A program made the translations under genes and the position numbers. The notes beneath the pieces are model-generated. The model saw only the letters and a list, made by a program, of their open reading frames with translations, did no database searches and was not told the DNA's origin. A stretch of 18,760 bases of DNA from assembly GCA_937880845.1 (NCBI GenBank), contig CALFLL010000035.1, positions 1-18,760 on the forward strand, written 5' to 3'. The DNA comes from an uncultured Drancourtella sp. GTDB lineage: Bacteria; Bacillota; Clostridia; Lachnospirales; Lachnospiraceae. Shown here one piece after another: positions 1-7,712 of this stretch (positions within the stretch are counted from its first letter, which is position 1; every line of letters begins with the position of its first letter).

Positions 1-72
1 AAGAATGGGAATAGTTGAGATACTAACGGAGCTTTCCAAAGCCGTCTGCCTGCTTCTGTAACATTGTGAAAA

Positions 73-103
73 ATACGCATATTGGATAAGCCTATGTGCG
101 TAT
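73..103. repeat. Inverted repeat upstream of the small recombinase-linked gene
   Basis: Arms ATACGCA (73-79) and TGCGTAT (97-103) are perfect. They extend inward by a G-T pair and two A-T pairs to a 10-bp stem with an 11-base loop. No T-run follows, so it is not an obvious terminator; it may be an operator or an RNA hairpin ahead of the gene at 140. The rest of 1-139 holds only the last codons of a possible upstream frame (stop at 59-61), too short to assign. Confidence 0.4.
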
Positions 104-139
104 GTTGAGAATAGATAGCTGACTAAGGGGGCTGATAAC

Positions 140-262
140 TTGGCTAAAAAAGAACCTGCACAATATATCGTAGAACGGGAATTTTTAGGTAAATTTTCCG
201 TAGAGGAATTGCTTGTCCGTATCGTGAAATCTCATGTAAAAAAAGGACTATCAAGAGGGTAA
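140..262 (+). CDS. Small element-encoded protein (40 aa) upstream of the recombinase
   Basis: A 40-residue protein starting at TTG 140, eight bases after a strong ribosome site AAGGGGG (125-131). It is charged, begins roughly L-A-K-K-E-P-A-Q-Y and has a helical-looking C-terminal half (FSVEELLVRIVKSHVKK). Small proteins of this kind commonly sit just before the recombinase in Tn1549-like elements, but I cannot name the family with confidence. The stop codon lies inside a small imperfect hairpin (252-270). It may be a helper or regulator of excision; that is inference from position only. Confidence 0.55.
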   Translation: MAKKEPAQYIVEREFLGKFSVEELLVRIVKSHVKKGLSRG

Positions 263-277
263 AACCCTTGAAAACAA

Positions 278-323
278 TGGAAAGAAGCCGTACTTTATGG
301 TATAATATTATCATAGGTACGGC
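278..323 (+). promoter_or_regulatory. Recombinase promoter wrapped by an inverted repeat
   Basis: A -35-like TGGAAA (278-283), 17-bp spacer and TATAAT (301-306) with an extended -10 TG one base upstream. Perfect 7-bp arms GCCGTAC (287-293) and GTACGGC (317-323), with inner TATG/CATA pairs, enclose the -10. A bound protein would block transcription, so this is a likely operator. The recombinase ATG follows at 342 with an AGGTGG ribosome site (332-337). Confidence 0.6.
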
Positions 324-341
324 AGTTGAATAGGTGGAAAA

Positions 342-1970
342 ATGATTTATCAAAAAGGTTCAAACTTATTTAACGTAGCTATTTATATCAGATTATCACG
401 AGAGGACGGAGATAAGGAAGAAAGCGATAGTGTAGGAAATCAGAGAAAACTTTTAACAGAATATGTGAATAAGCATGATGACTTTATCTTATATGATGTT
501 TATATTGATGACGGTTTTACGGGAACGAATTTTAATAGACCAGACTTTCATAGAATGATTGCTGACATTGAAGATAACAAGGTAAATTGTGTTGTTGTAA
601 AAGACCTTTCCCGTTTTGGACGAGATTACATTGATACGGGGCGATATTTGGAAAGAATATTTCCAGAGCTTAATGTTCGTTTTATTTCTGTAACAGATAA
701 TATTGATAGTATGAAGCAGGCATACGATATGTTACTTCCTATTAAAAATATATTCAACGAACAGTATGCCAGAGATATTTCTAATAAAATTCAAGCGACT
801 GTAAAATCAAAGCAGAAAGCAGGAGAATTTATCGGAGCTTTTACAAGTTATGGTTATAAGAAATCTCCTGCAAATAAAAATAAACTTGTGATTGATGAAT
901 ATGCGTCCGAAGTTGTAAAAAGAGTATTTACTATGTATGCACAAGGAATAGGAAAACAAAGCATTGCCAAAATACTAAATGCAGAGGGTATCCTTTGTCC
1001 GTCGGAATATAAAAAGCTCAACGGCGAAAATTACAAAAATTGCAACCGTTTAGAGAAAACTTCTTATTGGACGTATTCCACGATTAAAGTGATGTTACAA
1101 AATGAGCTTTATATTGGAAATATGGTACAAGGAAAGAAACATCAACGTATGAGAAGCAAACAGCGTCCAGTTGAGAAAGAAAACTGGATAAGGGTTGAAA
1201 ATACACATGAACCGATTATAGACCGTCAACTGTGGGATAAGGTACAAAAACTGCTGACGAAAAAACATAGGGATATTGATTTAGAAACAAATAAAAATAT
1301 CTTTGCAGGTTTTATCAAGTGTGGCGATTGTGGTCGGGCAATGATGAAAAATTTCTGGCGACGTGCTGACGGAAGTAAGTCCTATTCATTCTATTGTGGA
1401 ACTTACAAAAGAAGTGGAAAAGATTATTGCACTCCGCACACGCTCCCGTTTCAAGTATTGAATGATATTGTGCTGGGAGATTTAAAGCAGATTATCCGCA
1501 ATGTAGAGAACTTGCAGGAACTTGTAAAATCACAATCTTTCACAGCAACAAAAATTAGAAAATCAACAGACATAGAATTGACAAAGTTAAAAGCAGAGCT
1601 TGAAAGAGTGAAGAAGTTGAAAAAGTCAATTTATGAAGATTACAAAGACGAACTGATTTCTAAAGAAGAATTTCTTTCTTATCGAGAGGACTATCAACAA
1701 AAAGAAACGCTTTACTCCAAACAGATTGAAACGCTGGAAGAAAAGAAAAAGGAAAGTGTAACAGAAGATGTTTTTGAAACACCGTGGTTAAGGCGGTTGT
1801 TGGAACTGAAAGACATTGAAGAATTAGACAGAGATATTATTGTGGAAATGATAGACCAGATAACAGTTTATGAAAACCGCAAACTTAAAATCTCATACAA
1901 CTTCGGAAATGAGCTGGAACATTTATTTTCAAGCGTTTACTGTGAGGACTTGGAGAAAAAGGCTATCTAA
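342..1970 (+). CDS. Large serine recombinase (TndX/TnpX-like), zinc-ribbon type
   Basis: A 542-residue site-specific recombinase that would excise and integrate the element at its left side. The N-terminal resolvase domain (about 10-155) shows the catalytic serine in YIRLSRED (S19) and the arginine-containing VVKDLSRFGRD. A recombinase domain follows (about 160-290). Then comes a zinc ribbon with C327-x2-C330 and C352-x10-C363, a long coiled coil (about 400-470), and a C-terminal stretch as in DUF4368 members. All expected parts are present and the length is normal for this family, so it should be active. The start is ATG 342 with a ribosome site four bases away. It is preceded by a promoter carrying a palindrome and is the last gene before the element/amidase junction. 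Confidence 0.93.
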   Translation: MIYQKGSNLFNVAIYIRLSREDGDKEESDSVGNQRKLLTEYVNKHDDFILYDVYIDDGFTGTNFNRPDFHRMIADIEDNKVNCVVVKDLSRFGRDYIDTGRYLERIFPELNVRFISVTDNIDSMKQAYDMLLPIKNIFNEQYARDISNKIQATVKSKQKAGEFIGAFTSYGYKKSPANKNKLVIDEYASEVVKRVFTMYAQGIGKQSIAKILNAEGILCPSEYKKLNGENYKNCNRLEKTSYWTYSTIKVMLQNELYIGNMVQGKKHQRMRSKQRPVEKENWIRVENTHEPIIDRQLWDKVQKLLTKKHRDIDLETNKNIFAGFIKCGDCGRAMMKNFWRRADGSKSYSFYCGTYKRSGKDYCTPHTLPFQVLNDIVLGDLKQIIRNVENLQELVKSQSFTATKIRKSTDIELTKLKAELERVKKLKKSIYEDYKDELISKEEFLSYREDYQQKETLYSKQIETLEEKKKESVTEDVFETPWLRRLLELKDIEELDRDIIVEMIDQITVYENRKLKISYNFGNELEHLFSSVYCEDLEKKAI

Positions 1971-1988
1971 TCTCAATACATTTCTAAC

Positions 1989-2007
1989 TCCCCATATATA
2001 CTGGGGA
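1989..2007. repeat. Short hairpin at the element end
   Basis: TCCCCA (1989-1994) and TGGGGA (2002-2007) form a perfect 6-bp stem around a TATATAC loop, 18 bases after the recombinase stop. No T-run follows, so it is a weak terminator at best; it may instead be part of the recombinase-binding end of the element. Confidence 0.4.
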
Positions 2008-2021
2008 ATACATATCACAAT

Positions 2022-2585
2022 TTGCGTAAACTACAATCAGCACATGGCGGTATAGATCCGGGGAAAATAGGAGTACATGGGGAATCGGAAAAGGAAATCA
2101 ATCTTAAAATCGCAAAGGAGTTACAAAAAGATTTAAAGGCAAGAGGAGTGAAAGTCATAATGACAAGAACGGGTGACAAGGGACTTTATGACGAAACCTC
2201 TGAAAATAAAAAAGTACAGGATTTAAAGAACAGGGTAGACTTGATTAACCGCGTCCAACCGAAACTGGTAGTGAGTATTCACCAGAACAGTTATGGCTCA
2301 CCAGATGTAAGCGGCTTGCAGATTTTTTATTTTAAACATTCTTCCAAGGGAAAGCAAATGGCAGAAACTCTTCAGAAATCTATTGAGCAGACGGAACAGA
2401 TAAACAGCCGTCCGATCAAAGGAGATGATACATACTATATGCTGAAGCGTACTGAAGTTCCGACGGTTATCATAGAATGTGGATTTCTCAGTAACCCTCA
2501 GGAAGCGTCTATGTTGACAGAGCAGGACTATCAGAAAAAACTGGCTCAGATAATTGCTGACGGAGTAGATAAATGCATAAAATAA
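2022..2585 (+). CDS. N-acetylmuramoyl-L-alanine amidase (Amidase_3, CwlD-like), 5'-truncated
   Basis: Zinc-dependent amidase that would cleave the bond between muramic acid and the stem peptide in peptidoglycan. Visible: zinc ligands H8 in AHGGIDPG, E23 in SEKEINL, H87 in SIHQNS, and catalytic E152 in IIECGFLSN. Family members begin before this with a signal or membrane anchor and a first strand ending in GHGG. Here that part is absent and the frame instead runs into the end of the mobile element. The only start in reach is TTG 2022 with a poor ribosome site; the frame is open right back to the recombinase stop and is in the same frame as it. I read this as the 3' remnant of a split gene, probably non-functional or cytosolic. 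The pattern resembles CwlD-type spore cortex amidases, but a vegetative amidase is possible. Confidence 0.85.
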   Translation: MRKLQSAHGGIDPGKIGVHGESEKEINLKIAKELQKDLKARGVKVIMTRTGDKGLYDETSENKKVQDLKNRVDLINRVQPKLVVSIHQNSYGSPDVSGLQIFYFKHSSKGKQMAETLQKSIEQTEQINSRPIKGDDTYYMLKRTEVPTVIIECGFLSNPQEASMLTEQDYQKKLAQIIADGVDKCIK

Positions 2586-2691
2586 CAGTAATATGCATTT
2601 AATTTTGTGAAAACAATAACGTATTAAGTGGTAAAAACAAACAAAAAAAAATTAAAATTTGTATACATTATGAAAAATGCACAGAAACAGG

Positions 2692-2719
2692 TTGAAATTT
2701 GATGAAAAAGTAATATAAT
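2692..2719 (+). promoter_or_regulatory. Sigma-A type promoter for the peptide transporter operon
   Basis: TTGAAA (2692-2697), a 16-bp spacer and TATAAT (2714-2719). It predicts a leader of roughly 115 bases before the ATG at 2844. Nothing else is evident in 2586-2843 apart from an unused AAAGGAGG at 2773-2780. Confidence 0.65.
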
Positions 2720-2843
2720 AGCAGTTGGTGTGTAAAAAAACATTTATTTTTATGCGAATGAGAAAATGAAACAAAGGAGGGAAGGGAAAAGAAGACAGAT
2801 AAAAATCAAAGATATTTCTTAAGATAAGGGAGGATAACATTTT

Positions 2844-4208
2844 ATGGCAGCAGCTAGAACAAAAAAGAAATATCCAAAAGGGTTTTGGATTTGTGGATGT
2901 ACAGAAATATTTGAACGTCTTGCATATTATCTGGGACGTTCGTTGATTTTGATTTTCGTAACAGCTTCAGTGGCAGAAGGTGGTCTTGGACTTTCTGACT
3001 CACAGGGAGCGACCATGCAGTCTCTTTTGACAGCTTTTGCATATTTAGGACCATTAATCGGAGGTGTTGTCGCAGACAGATGGATCGGAGGACGTTATAC
3101 CACACCGGTTGGTATGTTGATCGTAGGTATCGGATACTTCTGTGGTTCTCTTGCAACAAGTCCGGCAATGGTTTATGTGATGATCTTCTGTGTCAGTGCA
3201 GGACTTGGATTGTTTAAAAACGGGGCGATGATCGGACGTATCATTACAGATAAGTCACAAATTGACTCTGCCTTTTCCATTCGTTATTCACTTGTAAATA
3301 CAGGTGCTTTTATCGGTACATTTGCCGTTGGTATTCTTTACAAAGACGTATTTGCAGTGGATGGTGTACTCGGATTTTCACCATGTTTTAAATTAGCAGC
3401 ATTATCCATGTTCCTCGGAGCAGCCTGGTTTACATGGGGCTGGCGTTTCATGGGAGATGTCGGAAAGAAACCATTCAAGCTTGAAATGACGGCAGAAGAA
3501 ATTGAAATGGAAAAACATAAAAAAGCAGAAGAAAAGAATCAGAAACACGAGCCGCTTACAACAGTGGAAAAGAAACGTATCGCAGCGATTTTCCTTGTTT
3601 CCGGATTCTCTGTTATCTTCTGGATTTTCTGGAACCTTGCATACCTGCCGGTATACTATTACTGGACAGATCATATGAACTGGGTAGTTGCAGGATATGA
3701 AGTGCCGACGACATGGTTTGATGCGGCAAACTCTTTCTTCTGTGTTGTATTTGGACCTCTGACAGCTATGCTGTGGGCAAAACTTGCAGCAAGACCGCAG
3801 GGAGATATGAGCCTGTTCCGCAAAACAGGTATCGGTATCGCAATCTTAGGTGTGGCATATCTGTTCTTTGCAGGATTAGACGTAATGCGTGGAGATGGAA
3901 AGATCAGTGTTCTCTGGCTGATCGTTTTTGCAGCAATCTTTACTTTGGGAGAAATGTTCTTCTCTCCACTGGGACATGCATTTATCAGTAAATATTCACC
4001 AAGCCGTTACTTATCTACAATGATGGCTGTATGGGGAATTGCAACATTTATTTCCTCCTTATGTTACGGACCGCTCTACGGACTGACATTTGACGGTGGA
4101 TTTAAATTTACAAGTGTATGTATTGTGATTGCTATTATTGCAGCTGTATCAGCAGTAATCCTGTTCGTATTAGACAAGAGATTATCAAAACTGGTAGAAG
4201 AGGAGTAA
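2844..4208 (+). CDS. POT/PTR-family proton-coupled peptide transporter
   Basis: A 454-residue multi-pass membrane protein that imports di- and tripeptides (or related compounds) with protons. The family signature ExxER-x-x-YY is seen near the N-terminus as EIFERLAYY, followed by the LTAFAYLGPLIGGVVADRWIGG segment typical of the second and third helices. About 12 or more hydrophobic helices are spread over the length, with a charged cytoplasmic loop (about 210-245, rich in E and K) in the middle, as usual for POT proteins. ATG 2844 has AAGGGAGG at 2826-2833. It is 47 bases from the aminopeptidase gene with no terminator between, so the two probably form an operon: import peptides, then cut them. 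The substrate range is not visible. Confidence 0.9.
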   Translation: MAAARTKKKYPKGFWICGCTEIFERLAYYLGRSLILIFVTASVAEGGLGLSDSQGATMQSLLTAFAYLGPLIGGVVADRWIGGRYTTPVGMLIVGIGYFCGSLATSPAMVYVMIFCVSAGLGLFKNGAMIGRIITDKSQIDSAFSIRYSLVNTGAFIGTFAVGILYKDVFAVDGVLGFSPCFKLAALSMFLGAAWFTWGWRFMGDVGKKPFKLEMTAEEIEMEKHKKAEEKNQKHEPLTTVEKKRIAAIFLVSGFSVIFWIFWNLAYLPVYYYWTDHMNWVVAGYEVPTTWFDAANSFFCVVFGPLTAMLWAKLAARPQGDMSLFRKTGIGIAILGVAYLFFAGLDVMRGDGKISVLWLIVFAAIFTLGEMFFSPLGHAFISKYSPSRYLSTMMAVWGIATFISSLCYGPLYGLTFDGGFKFTSVCIVIAIIAAVSAVILFVLDKRLSKLVEEE

Positions 4209-4255
4209 TTAAAACTCACTATACATACTATTAAAACAAAACGGAGGTAAGTATT

Positions 4256-6043
4256 ATGGAGATCAGACAAAGACTGGCAGATTTACGTGGGGAAATGACA
4301 AAAGAAGGAATTGACGTTTATATCGTTCCTACGGCCGATTTCCATCAGAGTGAATATGTCGGAGAGCATTTTAAAGCAAGAAAATTTATTACAGGATTTT
4401 CAGGATCTGCCGGAACAGCTATTATTGCACAGGATGAAGCAAGACTCTGGGTTGACGGAAGATACTTTATTCAGGCGGCAGAACAGATTGAAGGAACAAC
4501 AATCGAACTTATGAAAATGGGTGAGCCGGGAGTTCCGACGATTAATGAATACCTCTGTGAAAAGTTAAAAAAAGGCATGAAATTGGGATTTGACGGACGT
4601 GTCGTATCCATGGGTGACGGACTGGCTTATGAAAAGATTGCAGAAGAAAACGGCGCACAGGTTGCTTATGGACAGGATCTGATCGACAGGATTTGGAAAG
4701 ACCGGCCGGCGCTTTCGGAAGAACCGGCGTTTGTTCTGGAAGACAAATATACCGGAGAAACAACGGCGAGCAAGCTTGCAAGAATCAGAGAAGCAATGAA
4801 AGAATGTGGAGCAACAGCTCACATTTTGACTACCATCGACGATGTCTGCTGGATTTTAAATATCCGCGGAAACGATATTGAATTTTTCCCGCTTGTTCTT
4901 TCTTATGCGATCATCACAGATAAGAAAATGATACTGTATATTGACAGTAAAAAGTTAAATGATACCATGCGTCAGTCCATGGAAAAGGATGGAATTGAAA
5001 TTCGTCCTTACAATGACATTTACGAAGATGTAAAAGCATTCGGGGCAGAAGATGTCCTTATGATCGATCCGACAAGAATGAACTATGCCATGTACAGTAA
5101 TATTCCGGCTTGTGTAAAGAAAGTGGAAAAGAGAAATCCGGAACTTCTGTTCAAATCCATTAAAAATCCGACAGAAGTGGAAAATATGAGAATCGCTCAG
5201 ATCAAAGATAGCGTAGCTCATGTCCGTTTCATGAAATGGCTGAAAGAAAATATTGGCAAAACCAAAATTACAGAAATGAGCGCTTCTGAAAAACTGGATG
5301 AATTCCGTGCAGAAATGGGCAATTTCATCAGACCAAGCTTTGAACCGATTTCTTCTTACGGAGAACATTGTGCATTATGCCACTATGTTTCCAGCCCGGA
5401 AACAGATGTAGAATTAAAAGAAGGCAGCGTATTCCTTACAGATACGGGAGCCGGATTCTACGAAGGTTCTACGGATATCACAAGAACATATGCTCTTGGA
5501 GAGATTCCGGAGATCATGAAAGAGCATTTCACTCTTATTTTACAGTGTAATCTCCATCTTGCAAACGCACGTTTCCTGTATGGATGTAACGGAATTAACT
5601 TGGATCTTTTGGCTCGTAAACCGCTTTGGGACAGAAATCTGGACTTCAATCACGGAACGGGACATGGGATTGGATATCTTCTGAATATCCATGAATCACC
5701 TGCAAACTTCAGATGGAGATATCGTAAAGGTGACAGTGACAGATTGGAAGAAAATATGATCATCACAGATGAACCGGGAATCTATATTGAAGGCTCTCAT
5801 GGGGTAAGACTGGAAAATGAACTGCTTGTACGCAAAGGAGAAAAAAATGAGTACGGACAGTTTATGTATCTGGAAGCAATTACATATGTACCTATGGATC
5901 TGGATGCGGTGAAGATGGATATGCTCTCTGAAGAAGACAAAAAGATGCTCAATGCTTACCATAAAACGGTATATGAAAAAGTATCTCCATACTTAAACGA
6001 AGAAGAAAAAGAATGGCTGAAAAAATATACAAGAGAAGTATAA
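4256..6043 (+). CDS. pepP: Xaa-Pro aminopeptidase (aminopeptidase P, M24B)
   Basis: A 595-residue cytosolic metallopeptidase that removes the N-terminal residue from peptides with proline in second position. It has the three-domain layout of the long aminopeptidase P group: two creatinase-like N-terminal domains (about 1-300) and a pita-bread catalytic domain (about 310-540). The five metal ligands can be read: D396 in LTDTGAG, D407 in GSTDITRT, H470 in HGTGHGIGY, E506 in TDEPGIY and E522 in LENELLV. ATG 4256 has GGAGG at 4243-4247. It follows the POT transporter in the same direction, consistent with breakdown of imported proline peptides. It ends at a good terminator. The symbol is used in the broad sense; this group is longer than E. 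coli PepP. Confidence 0.92.
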   Translation: MEIRQRLADLRGEMTKEGIDVYIVPTADFHQSEYVGEHFKARKFITGFSGSAGTAIIAQDEARLWVDGRYFIQAAEQIEGTTIELMKMGEPGVPTINEYLCEKLKKGMKLGFDGRVVSMGDGLAYEKIAEENGAQVAYGQDLIDRIWKDRPALSEEPAFVLEDKYTGETTASKLARIREAMKECGATAHILTTIDDVCWILNIRGNDIEFFPLVLSYAIITDKKMILYIDSKKLNDTMRQSMEKDGIEIRPYNDIYEDVKAFGAEDVLMIDPTRMNYAMYSNIPACVKKVEKRNPELLFKSIKNPTEVENMRIAQIKDSVAHVRFMKWLKENIGKTKITEMSASEKLDEFRAEMGNFIRPSFEPISSYGEHCALCHYVSSPETDVELKEGSVFLTDTGAGFYEGSTDITRTYALGEIPEIMKEHFTLILQCNLHLANARFLYGCNGINLDLLARKPLWDRNLDFNHGTGHGIGYLLNIHESPANFRWRYRKGDSDRLEENMIITDEPGIYIEGSHGVRLENELLVRKGEKNEYGQFMYLEAITYVPMDLDAVKMDMLSEEDKKMLNAYHKTVYEKVSPYLNEEEKEWLKKYTREV

Positions 6044-6065
6044 AACAGCAGTAAAAAAACAATGG

Positions 6066-6107
6066 GAGAGGGACAGACGAGGATATCGGTGCTGTCCTTC
6101 TCTTTTT
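6066..6107 (+). terminator. Rho-independent terminator after the aminopeptidase
   Basis: GAGAGGGACAG (6066-6076) pairs with CTGTCCTTCTC (6092-6102), one G-T pair in 11, and is followed by five T (6103-6107). It closes the transporter-aminopeptidase operon. Confidence 0.85.
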
Positions 6108-6116
6108 ATCTTTGGG

Positions 6117-6152
6117 TTTCATAAAAAGGGTGGGTGTGTTATAATACGAGTT
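6117..6152 (+). promoter_or_regulatory. Promoter with its start site at the initiation codon
   Basis: A perfect TATAAT at 6140-6145 lies seven bases before the ATG at 6153. The -35 region is weak (TTTCAT at 6117-6122 with a 17-bp spacer). Transcription would start at about 6152-6153, giving a leaderless or nearly leaderless mRNA, and there is no ribosome site at usual distance. Confidence 0.55.
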
Positions 6153-7712
6153 ATGGAAACAAGAATAGAAAAAATTGACAGAATGCAGATAGATAAGACA
6201 GTCATCGAAGAAGCAGGCAATATTTTAAAACAGGGTGGTCTGGTTGCATTCCCGACAGAAACGGTATATGGTCTGGGAGCAAATGCGCTCGATGAGGAGG
6301 CGGCGAGAAAAACATACGCAGCCAAAGGACGCCCGTCTGACAATCCGTTGATTGTTCATATCGCAGAAAAAGAGTCTTTGACAGAAATTGTAGAAGAAAT
6401 TCCAAAAGATACGTTTATCATAGCGGATCGATTCTGGCCGGGACCGCTTACTATGATCTTCCAAAAAAACGACAGAGTACCTTATGGGACGACAGGAGGT
6501 CTGGAAACCGTTGCGGTAAGAATGCCGGATGATGAGATAGCAAGAGAGCTGATTTGTGCGGGAGGCGGTTATATATCGGCACCGAGTGCCAATACGTCAG
6601 GAAGACCAAGTCCGACATCCGCTCAACATGTGGCGGAAGATTTAAGCGGTAAGATCGACATGATCCTGGATGGAGGAACGGTTAATATCGGTGTGGAATC
6701 CACTATTCTTGACATGACTGTCACCCCGCCTATGATCTTAAGACCGGGAGCCGTTACAAAAGAGATGCTGGAAGAAGTGATCGGGGAAGTTGCCGTCGAT
6801 AAGACGATTCTTTCGGAAGACAGTAAACAAATACCAAAGGCACCCGGAATGAAGTATCGGCATTATGCACCGAAGGCTCAGATGATCCTGATTGAAGGAG
6901 AAACAAAAGATACGGTGAGAGCCATCAAACAGCTTGCATACGACAAAGTCATGTTCGGAAGAAAAGAAAACGGAGAGTGCTATAAGATTGGTATCATAGC
7001 TACATCCGAAACACAGAACGATTATACATACGGTGTCATCAAGAGTATCGGAAGCAGAGAAAACCGGCGGACAATCACCAAAAATCTTTATGCTGTTTTA
7101 CGGGAATTTGACCAGGAAGATGTGGATATTATTTACAGTGAGGCATTCTTTGGAGAGGGAATTGATGTGGCCATCATGAATCGCCTTTCCAAAGCAGCAG
7201 GGCATAAGATCATACCGGCTTCTGAAATTGTAAAGCTGCAGGAATACCGCAGAATCATTTTTGTAAGCAAAGATGATAACTGTAGAGGACCGATGGCGGA
7301 GAAACTTCTTGAAAAAGAGGTGTTGCTCCAGGAATACGATATAGGCTCCAGGGGGATGATCGTTTTGTTTCCGGAACCGATGAATCAAAAAGCAGAAGAG
7401 GTTATGAAGCGGAATGGTATGGATACGACAGAGCATGAAGCCATTGCTTTTGATGAAACCGCGATTACACCGGAAACATTGATTCTGACCATGGAAGATG
7501 CACAGAAATCAAAAATTCTGTCAGAATACGGTATGTTTGGGAATGTATATACGTTGAATGAATATCTGAATCTTCCGGGAGAGGTGGAATCCATGTATGG
7601 AAAATCTCTGGAAGAATATGAGGAAGGATTTCAAAATTTACGAGGATTGATCCGAAAACTTGCTGAAAAACTAAACATGGAGGCAAAGGAAAAATGGGCA
7701 GAATACATGTAA
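6153..7712 (+). CDS. Fusion: threonylcarbamoyl-AMP synthase (Sua5/TsaC/YwlC) + degenerate LMW tyrosine phosphatase domain
   Basis: Residues 1-210 are the YrdC/TsaC domain (FPTETVYGLGA, KGRPSDNPLIVHI, ESTILD) that makes threonylcarbamoyl-AMP for t6A in tRNA. HYAP near 237 and the part to about 350 are the Sua5 linker and C-terminal domain. From about 366 the protein continues as a low-molecular-weight phosphatase (YwlE-like) domain. In that family the loop is C-x5-R-S/T and a late Asp-Pro gives the general acid. Here the nucleophile position is Ser (S372, with R378; VSKDDNCRGPMAE) and the Asp-Pro position is S480-M481, so the phosphatase part is probably inactive. B. subtilis has ywlC and ywlE as near neighbours upstream of upp, and here they are one gene directly before upp. 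Start ATG 6153 fits the usual MET-x-I-x-KID N-terminus. No ribosome site is visible; see the promoter entry. Confidence 0.9.
   Translation: METRIEKIDRMQIDKTVIEEAGNILKQGGLVAFPTETVYGLGANALDEEAARKTYAAKGRPSDNPLIVHIAEKESLTEIVEEIPKDTFIIADRFWPGPLTMIFQKNDRVPYGTTGGLETVAVRMPDDEIARELICAGGGYISAPSANTSGRPSPTSAQHVAEDLSGKIDMILDGGTVNIGVESTILDMTVTPPMILRPGAVTKEMLEEVIGEVAVDKTILSEDSKQIPKAPGMKYRHYAPKAQMILIEGETKDTVRAIKQLAYDKVMFGRKENGECYKIGIIATSETQNDYTYGVIKSIGSRENRRTITKNLYAVLREFDQEDVDIIYSEAFFGEGIDVAIMNRLSKAAGHKIIPASEIVKLQEYRRIIFVSKDDNCRGPMAEKLLEKEVLLQEYDIGSRGMIVLFPEPMNQKAEEVMKRNGMDTTEHEAIAFDETAITPETLILTMEDAQKSKILSEYGMFGNVYTLNEYLNLPGEVESMYGKSLEEYEEGFQNLRGLIRKLAEKLNMEAKEKWAEYM

Larger units (their letters stand above)
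1..2036 (+). mobile_element. Right end of an integrative element (serine-recombinase type)
   Basis: The window opens inside an element whose last genes are a 40-residue protein and a large serine recombinase. The recombinase stop codon is at 1968-1970. From about 2040 the sequence reads as the inside of an amidase gene, so the element/host junction lies between 1971 and about 2040; its exact base cannot be set without the empty site. The layout (small gene, then TndX/TnpX-like recombinase close to the element end) matches Tn1549/Tn5397-type conjugative elements, but the rest of the element is outside the window. The base composition is AT-richer than the adjoining 2.8-9 kb. Confidence 0.7.

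Noticed and set aside
2751..2790. Upstream peptide or extra gene at the AAAGGAGG of 2773-2780
   Set aside because: No ATG, GTG or TTG lies at a useful distance after it, and the five-codon ATG frame before it has no ribosome site.
4955..5368. 137-aa minus-strand frame opposite the aminopeptidase
   Set aside because: Phe/His/Cys-rich shadow of a gene with all metal ligands readable; no ribosome site or domain.
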